Shown in pieces: positions 6,747 through 12,996 of a stretch of 13,847 nt of DNA (positions are counted from its first letter, which is position 1; every line of letters begins with the position of its first letter). This DNA comes from DATKMS01 sp041497995. Its GTDB lineage: Bacteria > Desulfobacterota > Binatia > HRBIN30. A program made the translations under genes and the position numbers. Under the pieces are notes generated by a model, which ran no database searches, was not told where the DNA came from, and saw only the letters and a program-made list of their open reading frames with translations. The stretch lies in the NCBI GenBank assembly GCA_041497995.1, contig JBGQHM010000155.1, positions 1 to 13,847 on the forward strand, written 5' to 3'.

Positions 6747-7526
6747 TCACGACATCATCTCGCGTTTTTTCAGCTCGCGGACGTACGCCGATAACTGCTT
6801 GTCCTTCGCCACCGCGTCGTTGACTTGTTGCTCGAACGTCGCCGCCGCATCCTTGAGCGGCGTCAAGTCGACCGGCAACTCCAACAACTCGGTGAGGCGC
6901 AACAAGAGCGCCAGACTGCCACGCGGGTTGGGCAAGGCGGCGATGTAGTGCGGCAGTGCGGCCCACAGGCTGACGTGCTCTAGACCGACGCCCCGACAGG
7001 CATCGGCGAACACACCGACGATGCCGGTCGGTCCCTCATAGCGCGTCCCGCTCACCTCGATGCGGCGCAGCCGCTCCGGGTCGGTCGCGAACCCGGTGAC
7101 CGGTACGGGGCGCGAGTAGAGCACCTCAGCCAAGTAGCCGCCGAGCGTGATGATCAGCTCAGTACCGGTTTGCTGTGCCAGCGAGAGCACGGCAGCGCAG
7201 AAGGTCTTCCACTTGAGATGTGGCTCCGGGCCCCATCCGAAGATGTAGTCGTGCGGCGTCGCCGCCACCGTCGCCGCGCGGAACTCGACTGTCGTCCATT
7301 CGATGCTGCGGTGCAGCCCTTCCAGCAGCCGCATCTGCGGACGGACGACGGTGAAGTCGAAGAACTCCTCCGGCTCGATGCGTGCCAGCGGCGTCGCCCC
7401 AAACTGCTCAGCGAGAAAATGGACGGCGGTCGTCGCCGACTGCCCGGCGTCACTCCACCCCGCAAAGGCCAGCACCATGATCGGGCGGCGCAGCGCGGGA
7501 CGCTGGTAGATAATGAGCGGTTCCAT
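6747..7526 (-). CDS. PAC2 family protein (proteasome-assembly-chaperone-like)
   Basis: From ATG 7526 the product has 259 residues and opens MEPLIIYQRPALRRPIMVLA, followed by FAGWSDAGQSATTAVHFLAE (21-40). This is the hallmark N-terminus of the PAC2/COG2047-like family. Other typical blocks are FFDFTVVRPQ (55-64), ELIITLGGYLAEVLYSRPVP (123-142), YEGPTGIVGVF (163-173) and SLWAALPHYIAALPNPRGSL (186-205). The end is charged and helical. The family is common in actinobacteria and several other phyla, but its molecular role is not established; the name comes from similarity to eukaryotic proteasome assembly chaperone 2. No proteasome genes are in view. The frame is open upstream to 7712, but the added residues are arginine-rich and not family-like. 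ATG 7544 is a possible alternative, and neither start has a clear Shine-Dalgarno. It diverges from the hydrogenase operon across 214 bases. Confidence 0.85.
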   Translation of the reverse strand: MEPLIIYQRPALRRPIMVLAFAGWSDAGQSATTAVHFLAEQFGATPLARIEPEEFFDFTVVRPQMRLLEGLHRSIEWTTVEFRAATVAATPHDYIFGWGPEPHLKWKTFCAAVLSLAQQTGTELIITLGGYLAEVLYSRPVPVTGFATDPERLRRIEVSGTRYEGPTGIVGVFADACRGVGLEHVSLWAALPHYIAALPNPRGSLALLLRLTELLELPVDLTPLKDAAATFEQQVNDAVAKDKQLSAYVRELKKREMMS

Positions 7527-7656
7527 GACGCGGCAGCTTCGCATAATCCGCCGTCGTCGAGAAGGACCCGGCGCACGCTCGCCCGCACGCTTCACCGCGA
7601 ACAATCGCCCGAGCGCCGCCTTCCGTCTCATAGGCCGGAAAGCCCCGTCCGGATGA

Positions 7657-7670
7657 TCGCAATGCTGCGA
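7657..7670. promoter_or_regulatory. Small dyad upstream of the hydrogenase operon
   Basis: TCGCA (7657-7661) and TGCGA (7666-7670) form a perfect 5-bp dyad with a four-base centre, about 50 bases before the -24-like element of the hydrogenase operon. It could be an activator or repressor site in the divergent PAC2/hydrogenase region, but a dyad this short can arise by chance. The rest of the 214-base region shows no gene. Confidence 0.25.
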
Positions 7671-7711
7671 AATACTCTCGAACGAAGGCACAGCAAGAGA
7701 ACTCCTGCTCA

Positions 7712-7727
7712 AGGCACGGTCGTTGCC
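7712..7727 (+). promoter_or_regulatory. Candidate sigma-54 (-24/-12) promoter for the hydrogenase operon
   Basis: The sequence AGGCACGGTCGTTGCC matches the sigma-54 consensus TGGCACG-N4-TTGCW at ten of twelve defined positions. The invariant GG (7713-7714) and GC (7725-7726) are spaced by the required ten bases. Transcription would start about 12 bases after the GC, at roughly 7737-7738, only a few bases before the ATG at 7741. The message would then be leaderless or nearly so, which is a point against it. Confidence 0.4.
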
Positions 7728-7740
7728 CGCAGTTCAAGGT

Positions 7741-8847
7741 ATGAGTGAGTCCCTCAGCTTGCCCAAGGCGCGGCTACAGGAATTGATCGACCTGCTGTGG
7801 CGCCGGGGTTTCCGTGTGCTGGGCCCAGTGCTCCGTAACGGCGGCGTCGTCTTCGACGAGGTGCGCCAAGTGGCTGACATGCCCGTGGGCGTACGCGATG
7901 AGCAGCAGCCGGGCCGCTATCGGTTGGTGCCAGGCGTCGCGGGTGAGGTCTTCGGCATCGTGAACGGACCCGGCTCACTCAAGCCGTCGTTCTTCGCGCC
8001 GGAGGAACCCCTGCTCGCCATCCGGCGAGACGGGAAGGGGTTCTCGGCGTCCGAGATCGTTCCCGAAGCACCCCGCCTCGCGTTTCTGGGCGTGCGCGCG
8101 TGCGACCTTGCAGCGGTCGCTGTGCAAGATCGGATCTTCCTGCACGACCACGTTCGCGATGTGCACTACGCCACGCGCCGTGAGCACGCCCTGTTCATTG
8201 CCGTGAACTGCACGCACTCGGCGAACACGTGCTTCTGCGTCTCGATGCGCACCGGCCCTGCAGCCACACAAGGTTATGATCTCGCCCTCACGGAACTGGA
8301 CGACGCATTCGTCGTGCATCCGGGTTCACCCGCCGGCGCCGCGATCGCCGCCGATCTTGCACTGCACCCATGCGCTGCAGAGGCTGTTGCCGCGGCCGAT
8401 GCAGCCGTCGCCGCCTGCGCCGCCGGGATGCAGCGGCACCTGGACACCGCCGATCTACCGCAACTGCTGTACAACGAAGTGGAGAACCCACGCTGGGAGC
8501 AGGTGGCACAACGTTGCCTGTCCTGCACGAACTGCACGATGGTGTGCCCCACGTGTTTCTGCAACACCGTCGTCGATGTCACGGAGATCGACGGCAACAT
8601 GAGCCAGCGGGTGCGGCAGTGGGACTCGTGCTTCTCGTACGAGCACGCGCACATCCACGGCAAGAACTTCCGGCCGCACATTCGCGACCGCTACCGCCAG
8701 TGGCTGACGCACAAGCTGGCGGCATGGATCGATCAGTTCGGCACCTCCGGCTGCGTCGGCTGCGGCCGCTGCATCACGTGGTGCCCGGTGGGCATCGATC
8801 TCACCGAAGAGGTGGCCGCCATCCGCGCGCCGCGAGGTGGGGCATGA
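7741..8847 (+). CDS. hyhB: Group 3b [NiFe] hydrogenase beta subunit (two-cluster iron-sulfur protein)
   Basis: The 368-residue product ends in two ferredoxin-type 4Fe-4S motifs: CLSCTNCTMVCP (C259, C262, C265, C269) and CVGCGRCITWCP (C338, C341, C344, C348). The N-terminal part has the GSLKPSFFAPEEPL (78-91), FLGVRACDLAAV (115-126) and NCTHSANTCFC (156-166) blocks typical of the sulfhydrogenase beta/anaerobic sulfite reductase A family. It would relay electrons between the FAD subunit and the hydrogenase small subunit in the cytoplasm. Length matches the family (about 370). It is the first gene of the operon; its TGA overlaps the ATG of the gamma gene (ATGA). ATG 7741 begins the family-like MSESLSLPKARLQ. 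A TTG at 7723 would add six residues and has AAGG eight bases upstream, so the exact start is not certain. Confidence 0.9.
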   Translation: MSESLSLPKARLQELIDLLWRRGFRVLGPVLRNGGVVFDEVRQVADMPVGVRDEQQPGRYRLVPGVAGEVFGIVNGPGSLKPSFFAPEEPLLAIRRDGKGFSASEIVPEAPRLAFLGVRACDLAAVAVQDRIFLHDHVRDVHYATRREHALFIAVNCTHSANTCFCVSMRTGPAATQGYDLALTELDDAFVVHPGSPAGAAIAADLALHPCAAEAVAAADAAVAACAAGMQRHLDTADLPQLLYNEVENPRWEQVAQRCLSCTNCTMVCPTCFCNTVVDVTEIDGNMSQRVRQWDSCFSYEHAHIHGKNFRPHIRDRYRQWLTHKLAAWIDQFGTSGCVGCGRCITWCPVGIDLTEEVAAIRAPRGGA

Positions 8848-9671
8848 GTCCGTATGAGATCCACCCGGCGCGCATCGTCGAAGTACGGAGCGAGGCGGAG
8901 AACATCTACACGTTCGTCATGCGATTCATCGATCCGGCGGTCCGTAAGGCCTATCGGTTCGCCCCCGGACAATTCAACATGCTTTACGCCTACGGCGTTG
9001 GCGAGGTGCCGATCTCGATCGTCTCGGACCCAGACGACCCGCAGCGGCTCGAGCATGCTATCCGCGCGGCGGGGCGGGTCACCGGCGTGATGGCGCACTG
9101 GAAGGTAGGCGACGTCGTCGGCGTGCGCGGCCCATACGGCAAGGGCTGGCCGATGGAGGTGGCGCGCGGGCGCGACGTCATCATCGTCACCGGCGGGCTG
9201 GGCTGCGCGCCCGTCGTCGCCGTCATCAACTACATCTTCGCCCGTCGCGACGACTACGGCTCGCTGCAGATCCTGCACGGCGTGAAAACGCCGAACGACT
9301 TGCTGTACCGCGAGCGCTTCGACGCCTGGCGCCTACACCCGCGCACCAGGGTCTACCTCACGGCCGATCACCCCGACAAGAGCTGGCGCTACCGGACGGG
9401 CGTCGTCAGCGAACTGTTCGACCAACTGCAGGTTGACCAGTCGGCCGTTGTCATGATGTGTGGCCCCGAGGTGATGATGCGCCATGGCATCCACAGTCTC
9501 GTGCAAAAGGGCGTCCGCGAGGATGCTATTTATCTCTCGATGGAACGGAACATGAAATGCGGCGTCGGCTTGTGCGGGCATTGTCAGTTCGGCCCGCAGT
9601 TCGTCTGTAAGGACGGCCCGGTGTTTCCCTACCCGGCGGTGAAGCGCTGGTTCGGCGTGAGCGGCATATGA
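8844..9671 (+). CDS. hyhG: Group 3b [NiFe] hydrogenase gamma subunit (FAD/NAD(P)-binding, 2Fe-2S)
   Basis: The 275-residue product is a ferredoxin-reductase-like diaphorase. The FAD domain contains RFAPGQFNML (38-47) and the variant flavin motif VPISIVSDPD (55-64). The nucleotide domain carries IIVTGGLGCAPV (113-124) and VVMMCGPEVM (202-211). The C-terminal lobe has CGVGLCGHCQFGPQFVC (239-255), with C239, C244, C247 and C255 holding a 2Fe-2S cluster. This is the layout of the sulfhydrogenase gamma/dihydroorotate dehydrogenase electron-transfer (PyrK) family. It would exchange electrons with NADP(H) or NAD(H). GAGGTGG precedes the ATG and ATGA overlaps join it to genes on both sides. PyrK was considered, but its partners here are hydrogenase subunits. 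Confidence 0.92.
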   Translation: MSPYEIHPARIVEVRSEAENIYTFVMRFIDPAVRKAYRFAPGQFNMLYAYGVGEVPISIVSDPDDPQRLEHAIRAAGRVTGVMAHWKVGDVVGVRGPYGKGWPMEVARGRDVIIVTGGLGCAPVVAVINYIFARRDDYGSLQILHGVKTPNDLLYRERFDAWRLHPRTRVYLTADHPDKSWRYRTGVVSELFDQLQVDQSAVVMMCGPEVMMRHGIHSLVQKGVREDAIYLSMERNMKCGVGLCGHCQFGPQFVCKDGPVFPYPAVKRWFGVSGI

Positions 9672-10444
9672 AACCGCGCATCGGCGTATTCAAATTCGCA
9701 TCCTGCGACGGCTGCCAACTCCAGTTCCTCAATGCCGAGGACGAGTTATTGGCGCTGGCCGGCGAGGTCGACCTGGCCTACTTCCCCGAGGCCCGCAGCC
9801 GCGCGTTGCGCGGGCCATACGACATCAGCTTTGTCGAAGGCAGCATCACGACGCCCGCCGATGCGCGGCGCATCGTCAAGGTGCGCGAGGACAGCCGCAT
9901 CCTGATCACCATCGGCGCCTGCGCCACGGCGGGGGGCATCCAGGCGCTGCGCAACTGGGGCAACATCGAGGAGTACAAGCGCATCGTCTATCCGAGTCCG
10001 GAGTTCATCTCGACGTTGTCGACCTCCACGCCAATCTCCGAGCACGTGCGGGTGGACTTCGAGATCTGGGGCTGCCCGATCGACAAGCGGCAGCTGCTGT
10101 CGGTGGTGCGCTCGCTCCTCTCGGGTGCACAGCCGACGCTGCCCACCCACAGCGTGTGCATGGAATGCAAGCGTAGCGGCGCCGTCTGCGTCGTCGTCGC
10201 GCACGGGCAGCCATGCCTCGGTCCGGTGACGCGGACCGGCTGCGGAGCGATCTGTCCCACCATGCACCGCGGCTGCTACGGGTGTTTCGGCCCGGCTGAC
10301 GATCACAACATGCCATCGTTCGTCGCGTTGCTGCGCCACCAGGGACTGAGTCGCGAGGAGGCCATCCGCCGCCTGCGCGGCATCAACGGCTACGTGCGAC
10401 CCTTGCGGGATACCAGCGATGCCCTCGAACAAGGCCAAGACTAG
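9668..10444 (+). CDS. hyhS: Group 3b [NiFe] hydrogenase small (delta) subunit
   Basis: The 258-residue protein begins KPRIGVFKFASCDGCQLQFL; C13 and C16 of CDGC with C85 (IGACATAGG) and C136 (WGCPID) ligate the proximal 4Fe-4S cluster. Eight more cysteines (C164, C167, C174, C183, C192, C196, C203, C206) supply two further clusters, as in group 3 enzymes. There is no twin-arginine signal, so the enzyme is cytoplasmic, unlike uptake hydrogenases of groups 1 and 2. It passes electrons between the NiFe site of the large subunit and the beta/gamma module. Length is normal for the delta subunit (about 260). Its ATG overlaps the gamma stop (ATGA) and its own end overlaps the large-subunit gene by 26 bases. 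Confidence 0.93.
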   Translation: MKPRIGVFKFASCDGCQLQFLNAEDELLALAGEVDLAYFPEARSRALRGPYDISFVEGSITTPADARRIVKVREDSRILITIGACATAGGIQALRNWGNIEEYKRIVYPSPEFISTLSTSTPISEHVRVDFEIWGCPIDKRQLLSVVRSLLSGAQPTLPTHSVCMECKRSGAVCVVVAHGQPCLGPVTRTGCGAICPTMHRGCYGCFGPADDHNMPSFVALLRHQGLSREEAIRRLRGINGYVRPLRDTSDALEQGQD

Positions 10445-11723
10445 GACGATTCAGGTCAGCCTGCTGACCCGCGTGGAGGGCGAAGGGGCGCTGCATCTCA
10501 CGGTCGAACGCGGCAAGGTGGTCGACCTGCGCTTCGACATCTTCGAGCCGCCGCGCTTCTTCGAGGCGCTGCTGCGCGGCCGCCACGCCAGTGAGGCAGC
10601 CGACATCACCGCGCGCATCTGCGGTATCTGTCCGGTAGCCTACCAGATGAGCGCCCTGCACGCCCTCGAGCGGCTCTTCCGCGTGGAGATCGATCCGGCG
10701 GTACGCGCCCTGCGCCGTCTCTACTATTGCGGAGAATGGATCGAGAGCCACGCGCTGCACATTCACATGCTCGCGGCGCCCGACTTCCTCGGCTGTGAAA
10801 GCGTCATCACCATGGCTGAAAAGCATCGCGCCGCAGTGGAACGCGGCCTGCGGATCAAGAAGGTTGGGAACAACATCATTAAGATGCTCGGCGGCCGCTC
10901 GGTCCATCCCGTCGGCGCCTGTATCGGCGGGTTCACACGCACGCCACGCCGCGCCGAGCTGGACGCGCTACGCGATGAGCTGGCACACATCCGTGAGGAT
11001 GCCGTCGCCTGCGTGCGATGGGTTGCAGGCTTTGACTTGCCGGCCCGGCACCTCGATATCGAATTCGTCTCCCTGCGCCATCCCACCGAGTATCCGATGA
11101 ACGAGGGCCGGGTCGTATCGAGCAAGGGCGTCGACTGCAGCCAGGACGAGTTCGACGATTGCTTTGAAGAGCACCAGGTGCCCCATTCCAACGCCATGCA
11201 CGCCAAGGTGAAGGGGCGCGGCGCGTACTTCCTCGGTCCGCTGGCGCGGGTGAACCTGAACTTCGACCGACTCGGCCCCGACGTCGTCAGCATCGCCCGC
11301 GACACCGGCGTCTCGTTTCCGAACGCCAACCCGTACAGCAGTGTCGTCGCGCGCGCCTTGGAGATGCTGTACGCGGTCGACGAAGCGCTGCGCATCATCG
11401 CCGCCTACGAGCCGCCCGCGGCCCCATCCGCTGCGTACGAACCGCGTGCCGGCGTCGGCCGCGCCATCACGGAAGCGCCGCGTGGCATGCTCTACCAGGC
11501 CTACGAGATCGACGACCGTGGACTCATTCATTCGGCGCGCATCATCCCTCCGACGTCGCAGAACCAGGCACAGATGGAAGCCGACCTACGCGAGTTGGCG
11601 CCAGCGATTCTGCGCCGCTCGCAAGCCGACGCCACCCGGCTCTGCGAAACCGCCATCCGCAACTACGACCCGTGCATCTCGTGTGCGACGCACTTCCTGA
11701 AGCTCGAGATCGTGGAGCGATGA
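10419..11723 (+). CDS. hyhL: Group 3b [NiFe] hydrogenase large (alpha) subunit
   Basis: The 434-residue catalytic subunit shows the conserved LLTRVEGEG (15-23), the N-terminal NiFe-binding motif RICGIC (66-71; C68, C71) and the C-terminal motif DPCISCATH (417-425; C419, C422). The four cysteines coordinate the Ni and Fe of the H2-activating centre. After H425 there are nine more residues (FLKLEIVER), which a maturation endopeptidase would be expected to remove after nickel insertion; the next gene encodes such a protease. Length and sequence style fit the cytoplasmic NADP-linked group 3b rather than membrane or energy-converting types. The reaction is H2 oxidation or H+ reduction coupled to NADP(H), possibly also sulfur reduction as in Pyrococcus. 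The start at 10419 has GGGA upstream and overlaps the small-subunit gene by 26 bases. Confidence 0.93.
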   Translation: MPSNKAKTRTIQVSLLTRVEGEGALHLTVERGKVVDLRFDIFEPPRFFEALLRGRHASEAADITARICGICPVAYQMSALHALERLFRVEIDPAVRALRRLYYCGEWIESHALHIHMLAAPDFLGCESVITMAEKHRAAVERGLRIKKVGNNIIKMLGGRSVHPVGACIGGFTRTPRRAELDALRDELAHIREDAVACVRWVAGFDLPARHLDIEFVSLRHPTEYPMNEGRVVSSKGVDCSQDEFDDCFEEHQVPHSNAMHAKVKGRGAYFLGPLARVNLNFDRLGPDVVSIARDTGVSFPNANPYSSVVARALEMLYAVDEALRIIAAYEPPAAPSAAYEPRAGVGRAITEAPRGMLYQAYEIDDRGLIHSARIIPPTSQNQAQMEADLRELAPAILRRSQADATRLCETAIRNYDPCISCATHFLKLEIVER

Positions 11724-12196
11724 TCCGCATCATCGGCATCGGCAGCCCCTTCGGCGACGACGCCGCGGGGCTGGAAGCAGCGCGACAGCTGGCGGCTGAT
11801 CCGCCGCCCCATACGGAAGTCCTAGCGGCAGATCGACCCGGCACCACGCTCATCGACCTCTTCGACAGTGTCGATGCGGTGATCCTGATAGATGCGGCGC
11901 ACTCGGATGCACCGGCCGGTAGGATTCACGATATCGATCTGCATGCGCTGCGGCTGCATCCAGTGGCGTTGGTTTCGTCTCACGATCTCGGTGTCGTGGA
12001 GGTGGTGCAGCTCGCTGCGACGCTGGGGCGCCTGCCACCGCACGGACGTGTGCTCGGCATTGAAATCGGCGCCGCCGGTTTTGGGGCAAGGGTGGACGGG
12101 TGCGTAGGAGTCCAGGTCGGGATCACTGAAGCAGTGAGCCGAGCTCAGCGGTGGTGCGCAGCCTATCGCCAGATCATTCGCTCGACTCAGAGGTAG
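11720..12196 (+). CDS. [NiFe] hydrogenase maturation protease (M52/HycI-HybD family)
   Basis: From the ATG at 11720 (ATGA overlap with the large-subunit stop) the product has 158 residues, normal for the family. It opens MIRIIGIGSPFGDDAAG, the GxGSPFGDD variant of the family's nickel-sensing motif, with D14 in the place of the HybD glutamate E16. D58 (ILIDAAHSD) and H88 (SSHDLGVVEV) fill the other two metal-binding positions. It should cut the nine-residue tail from the large subunit once nickel is in place. The frame is open upstream to 11672, but that part lies in the hydrogenase gene and is not family-like. Its TAG stop (12194-12196) lies within the terminal inverted repeat of the neighbouring transposase element. 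The last few residues may therefore have been altered by an insertion, although overall length looks complete. Confidence 0.9.
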   Translation: MIRIIGIGSPFGDDAAGLEAARQLAADPPPHTEVLAADRPGTTLIDLFDSVDAVILIDAAHSDAPAGRIHDIDLHALRLHPVALVSSHDLGVVEVVQLAATLGRLPPHGRVLGIEIGAAGFGARVDGCVGVQVGITEAVSRAQRWCAAYRQIIRSTQR

Positions 12197-12213
12197 GGTG
12201 CGCTCTGCGCACC
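12194..12213 (+). repeat. Outer inverted repeat, left copy (contains the stop of the maturation protease)
   Basis: GGTGCGC-TCT-GCGCACC (12197-12213) is a perfect 7-bp hairpin preceded by TAG. The 20 bases are the exact reverse complement of 12977-12996. The hairpin directly follows the hydrogenase operon's last stop and may end its transcription. A 63-base spacer (12214-12276) without recognisable features separates it from the rest of the left arm. Confidence 0.75.
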
Positions 12214-12276
12214 ACGTTTGCGGGGAACAGTGAGGACCGATCTTTGATGTACGAGCCGTGTGCGTGCGGCAAGAAC

Positions 12277-12397
12277 GGTGCGCAGAGCGCACCCTGGAGT
12301 TTGGCGCTTTGCCCCAAAGGGGCGTAACCCGATAGCCCAGGGCATCGCCCTGGGAATGGGCAATTGCTGGACAACAAGCCCTGAAGGGGCGTAACTC
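12277..12397 (+). repeat. Left REP-like palindrome array of the transposase element
   Basis: Four palindromes in a row: GGTGCGC-AGA-GCGCACC (12277-12293), GCCCC-AAA-GGGGC (12311-12323), CCCAGGGC-ATC-GCCCTGGG (12336-12354), and the GCCCTGAAGGGGC repeat with its GTAACTC tail (12378-12397). Read in reverse complement they match the array at 12856-12993 in the same order. The 12-base block CTGGAGTTTGGC (12294-12305) is also mirrored at 12965-12976. Eight bases separate this array from the transposase ATG. Confidence 0.75.
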
Positions 12398-12405
12398 GGG
12401 GACCG

Positions 12406-12852
12406 ATGCCACAGTCGCTGGCCAGTGTTCTGATCCACCTCATCTTCAGCACCAAGAACCGTGAACCGACGATTCCGCACGAGCTAGTCTCGAAACTTCA
12501 CGCCTACATCGTGGGGATCCTCGACAACCTCCAATGTCCCTCGCTCCGTACGGGCGGTGTGGCAGATCACGTTCATACCCTGTTCTCGTTGCATCGCACC
12601 GCGGCCATCGCAGAAGTCGTCGAGGAGGTGAAGAAGGGCTCTTCGAGGTGGATGAAGGCGCAGGGAGTACCACACTTCACTTGGCAAGCTGGCTATGCCG
12701 CCTTTTCGGTAAGTGAGTCGCAGAAGGCAGCGGTGATCCGCTACATCGAGCAACAGGAGGAGCATCACAAGAGACACAGCTTCCAAGAAGAGGTCCGAAC
12801 GTTCCTGACATGGCATGGAATGGGATACGATGAGCGGTACGTCTGGGACTAG
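12406..12852 (+). CDS. REP-associated Y1/HUH transposase (RAYT, IS200/IS605-like)
   Basis: The 148-residue product is a single Y1_Tnp domain. The N-terminal strand VLIHLIFSTKNREP (8-21) is typical. The HUH metal motif is HVH (H55, H57) in VADHVHTLFSLH, and the likely catalytic tyrosine is Y113 in AAVIRYIEQQEEHHKRHSF (108-126). The conserved helix EVVEEVKKGSSRWMK (70-84) and the WQAGYAAFSVSES segment (93-105) fit the transposase fold, and the length is normal, so it appears intact. These enzymes cut and join single-stranded DNA at hairpins, and RAYTs are linked to spread of REP palindromes. The gene lies between mirrored palindrome arrays that begin 8 bases upstream and 3 bases downstream. There is no partner tnpB and no obvious Shine-Dalgarno. 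The next ATG is far inside the domain, so 12406 is the only sensible start. Confidence 0.88.
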   Translation: MPQSLASVLIHLIFSTKNREPTIPHELVSKLHAYIVGILDNLQCPSLRTGGVADHVHTLFSLHRTAAIAEVVEEVKKGSSRWMKAQGVPHFTWQAGYAAFSVSESQKAAVIRYIEQQEEHHKRHSFQEEVRTFLTWHGMGYDERYVWD

Positions 12853-12855
12853 TGT

Positions 12856-12996
12856 GAGTTACGCCCCTTCAGGGCTATGACGGCCAATGCACGTCTTTCC
12901 CAGGGCGTTGCCCTGGGCTTCCGAATCACGCCCCTTCGGGGCAAAATCAGCAAGCCACAAAAGGGCCAAACTCCAGGGTGCGCAGAGCGCACCCTA
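12856..12996 (-). repeat. Right REP-like palindrome array of the transposase element
   Basis: This is the mirror image of the left array: GAGTTACGCCCCTTCAGGGC (12856-12875, exact inverse of 12378-12397), CCCAGGGC-GTT-GCCCTGGG (12899-12917), GCCCC-TTC-GGGGC (12930-12942), GCCAAACTCCAG (12965-12976) and GGTGCGC-AGA-GCGCACC plus CTA (12977-12996). Stems are kept while loop bases differ between sides, as expected if structure is selected. The final CTA is the TAG stop of the minus-strand gene to the right. Confidence 0.75.

Larger units (their letters stand above)
12194..12996. mobile_element. REP/RAYT-type element: Y1 transposase between mirrored palindrome sets
   Basis: A 148-residue Y1/HUH transposase gene is enclosed by two mirrored arrays of palindromes. 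The outermost pair, TAGGGTGCGCTCTGCGCACC (12194-12213) and its exact reverse complement (12977-12996), are perfect 20-mers. The innermost pair, 12378-12397 and 12856-12875, are also perfect 20-base inverted copies. Between them each side carries, in mirror order, GCCCC-3-GGGGC and CCCAGGGC-3-GCCCTGGG hairpins and a GCCAAACTCCAG-type block. Single-strand transposases of this kind act on such hairpins. No target-site duplication is seen, as expected for this mechanism. Exact ends are uncertain; the left side has an extra outer palindrome separated by a 63-base spacer. Confidence 0.7.

Noticed and set aside
488..7526. JAMM protease plus PAC2-family protein as a bacterial ubiquitin/proteasome-like system
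   Set aside because: The two genes are about 6 kb apart in separate operons. There are no Pup, ubiquitin-like, E1/E2 or proteasome subunit genes in view, so shared names do not make a system.
7527..7712. Longer PAC2-family start at 7712
   Set aside because: The added residues are arginine-rich, unlike the family, and would consume the divergent promoter region. MEPLIIYQRP at 7526 is the typical start.
8844..9671. PyrK (dihydroorotate dehydrogenase electron-transfer subunit)
   Set aside because: The fold is the same, but it is locked by overlaps between hydrogenase beta and small-subunit genes and no pyrD is present.
12197..12397. CRISPR array
   Set aside because: The repeats are short palindromes of different sequence with irregular gaps, mirrored around a transposase. 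No direct repeats with uniform spacers and no cas genes are present.
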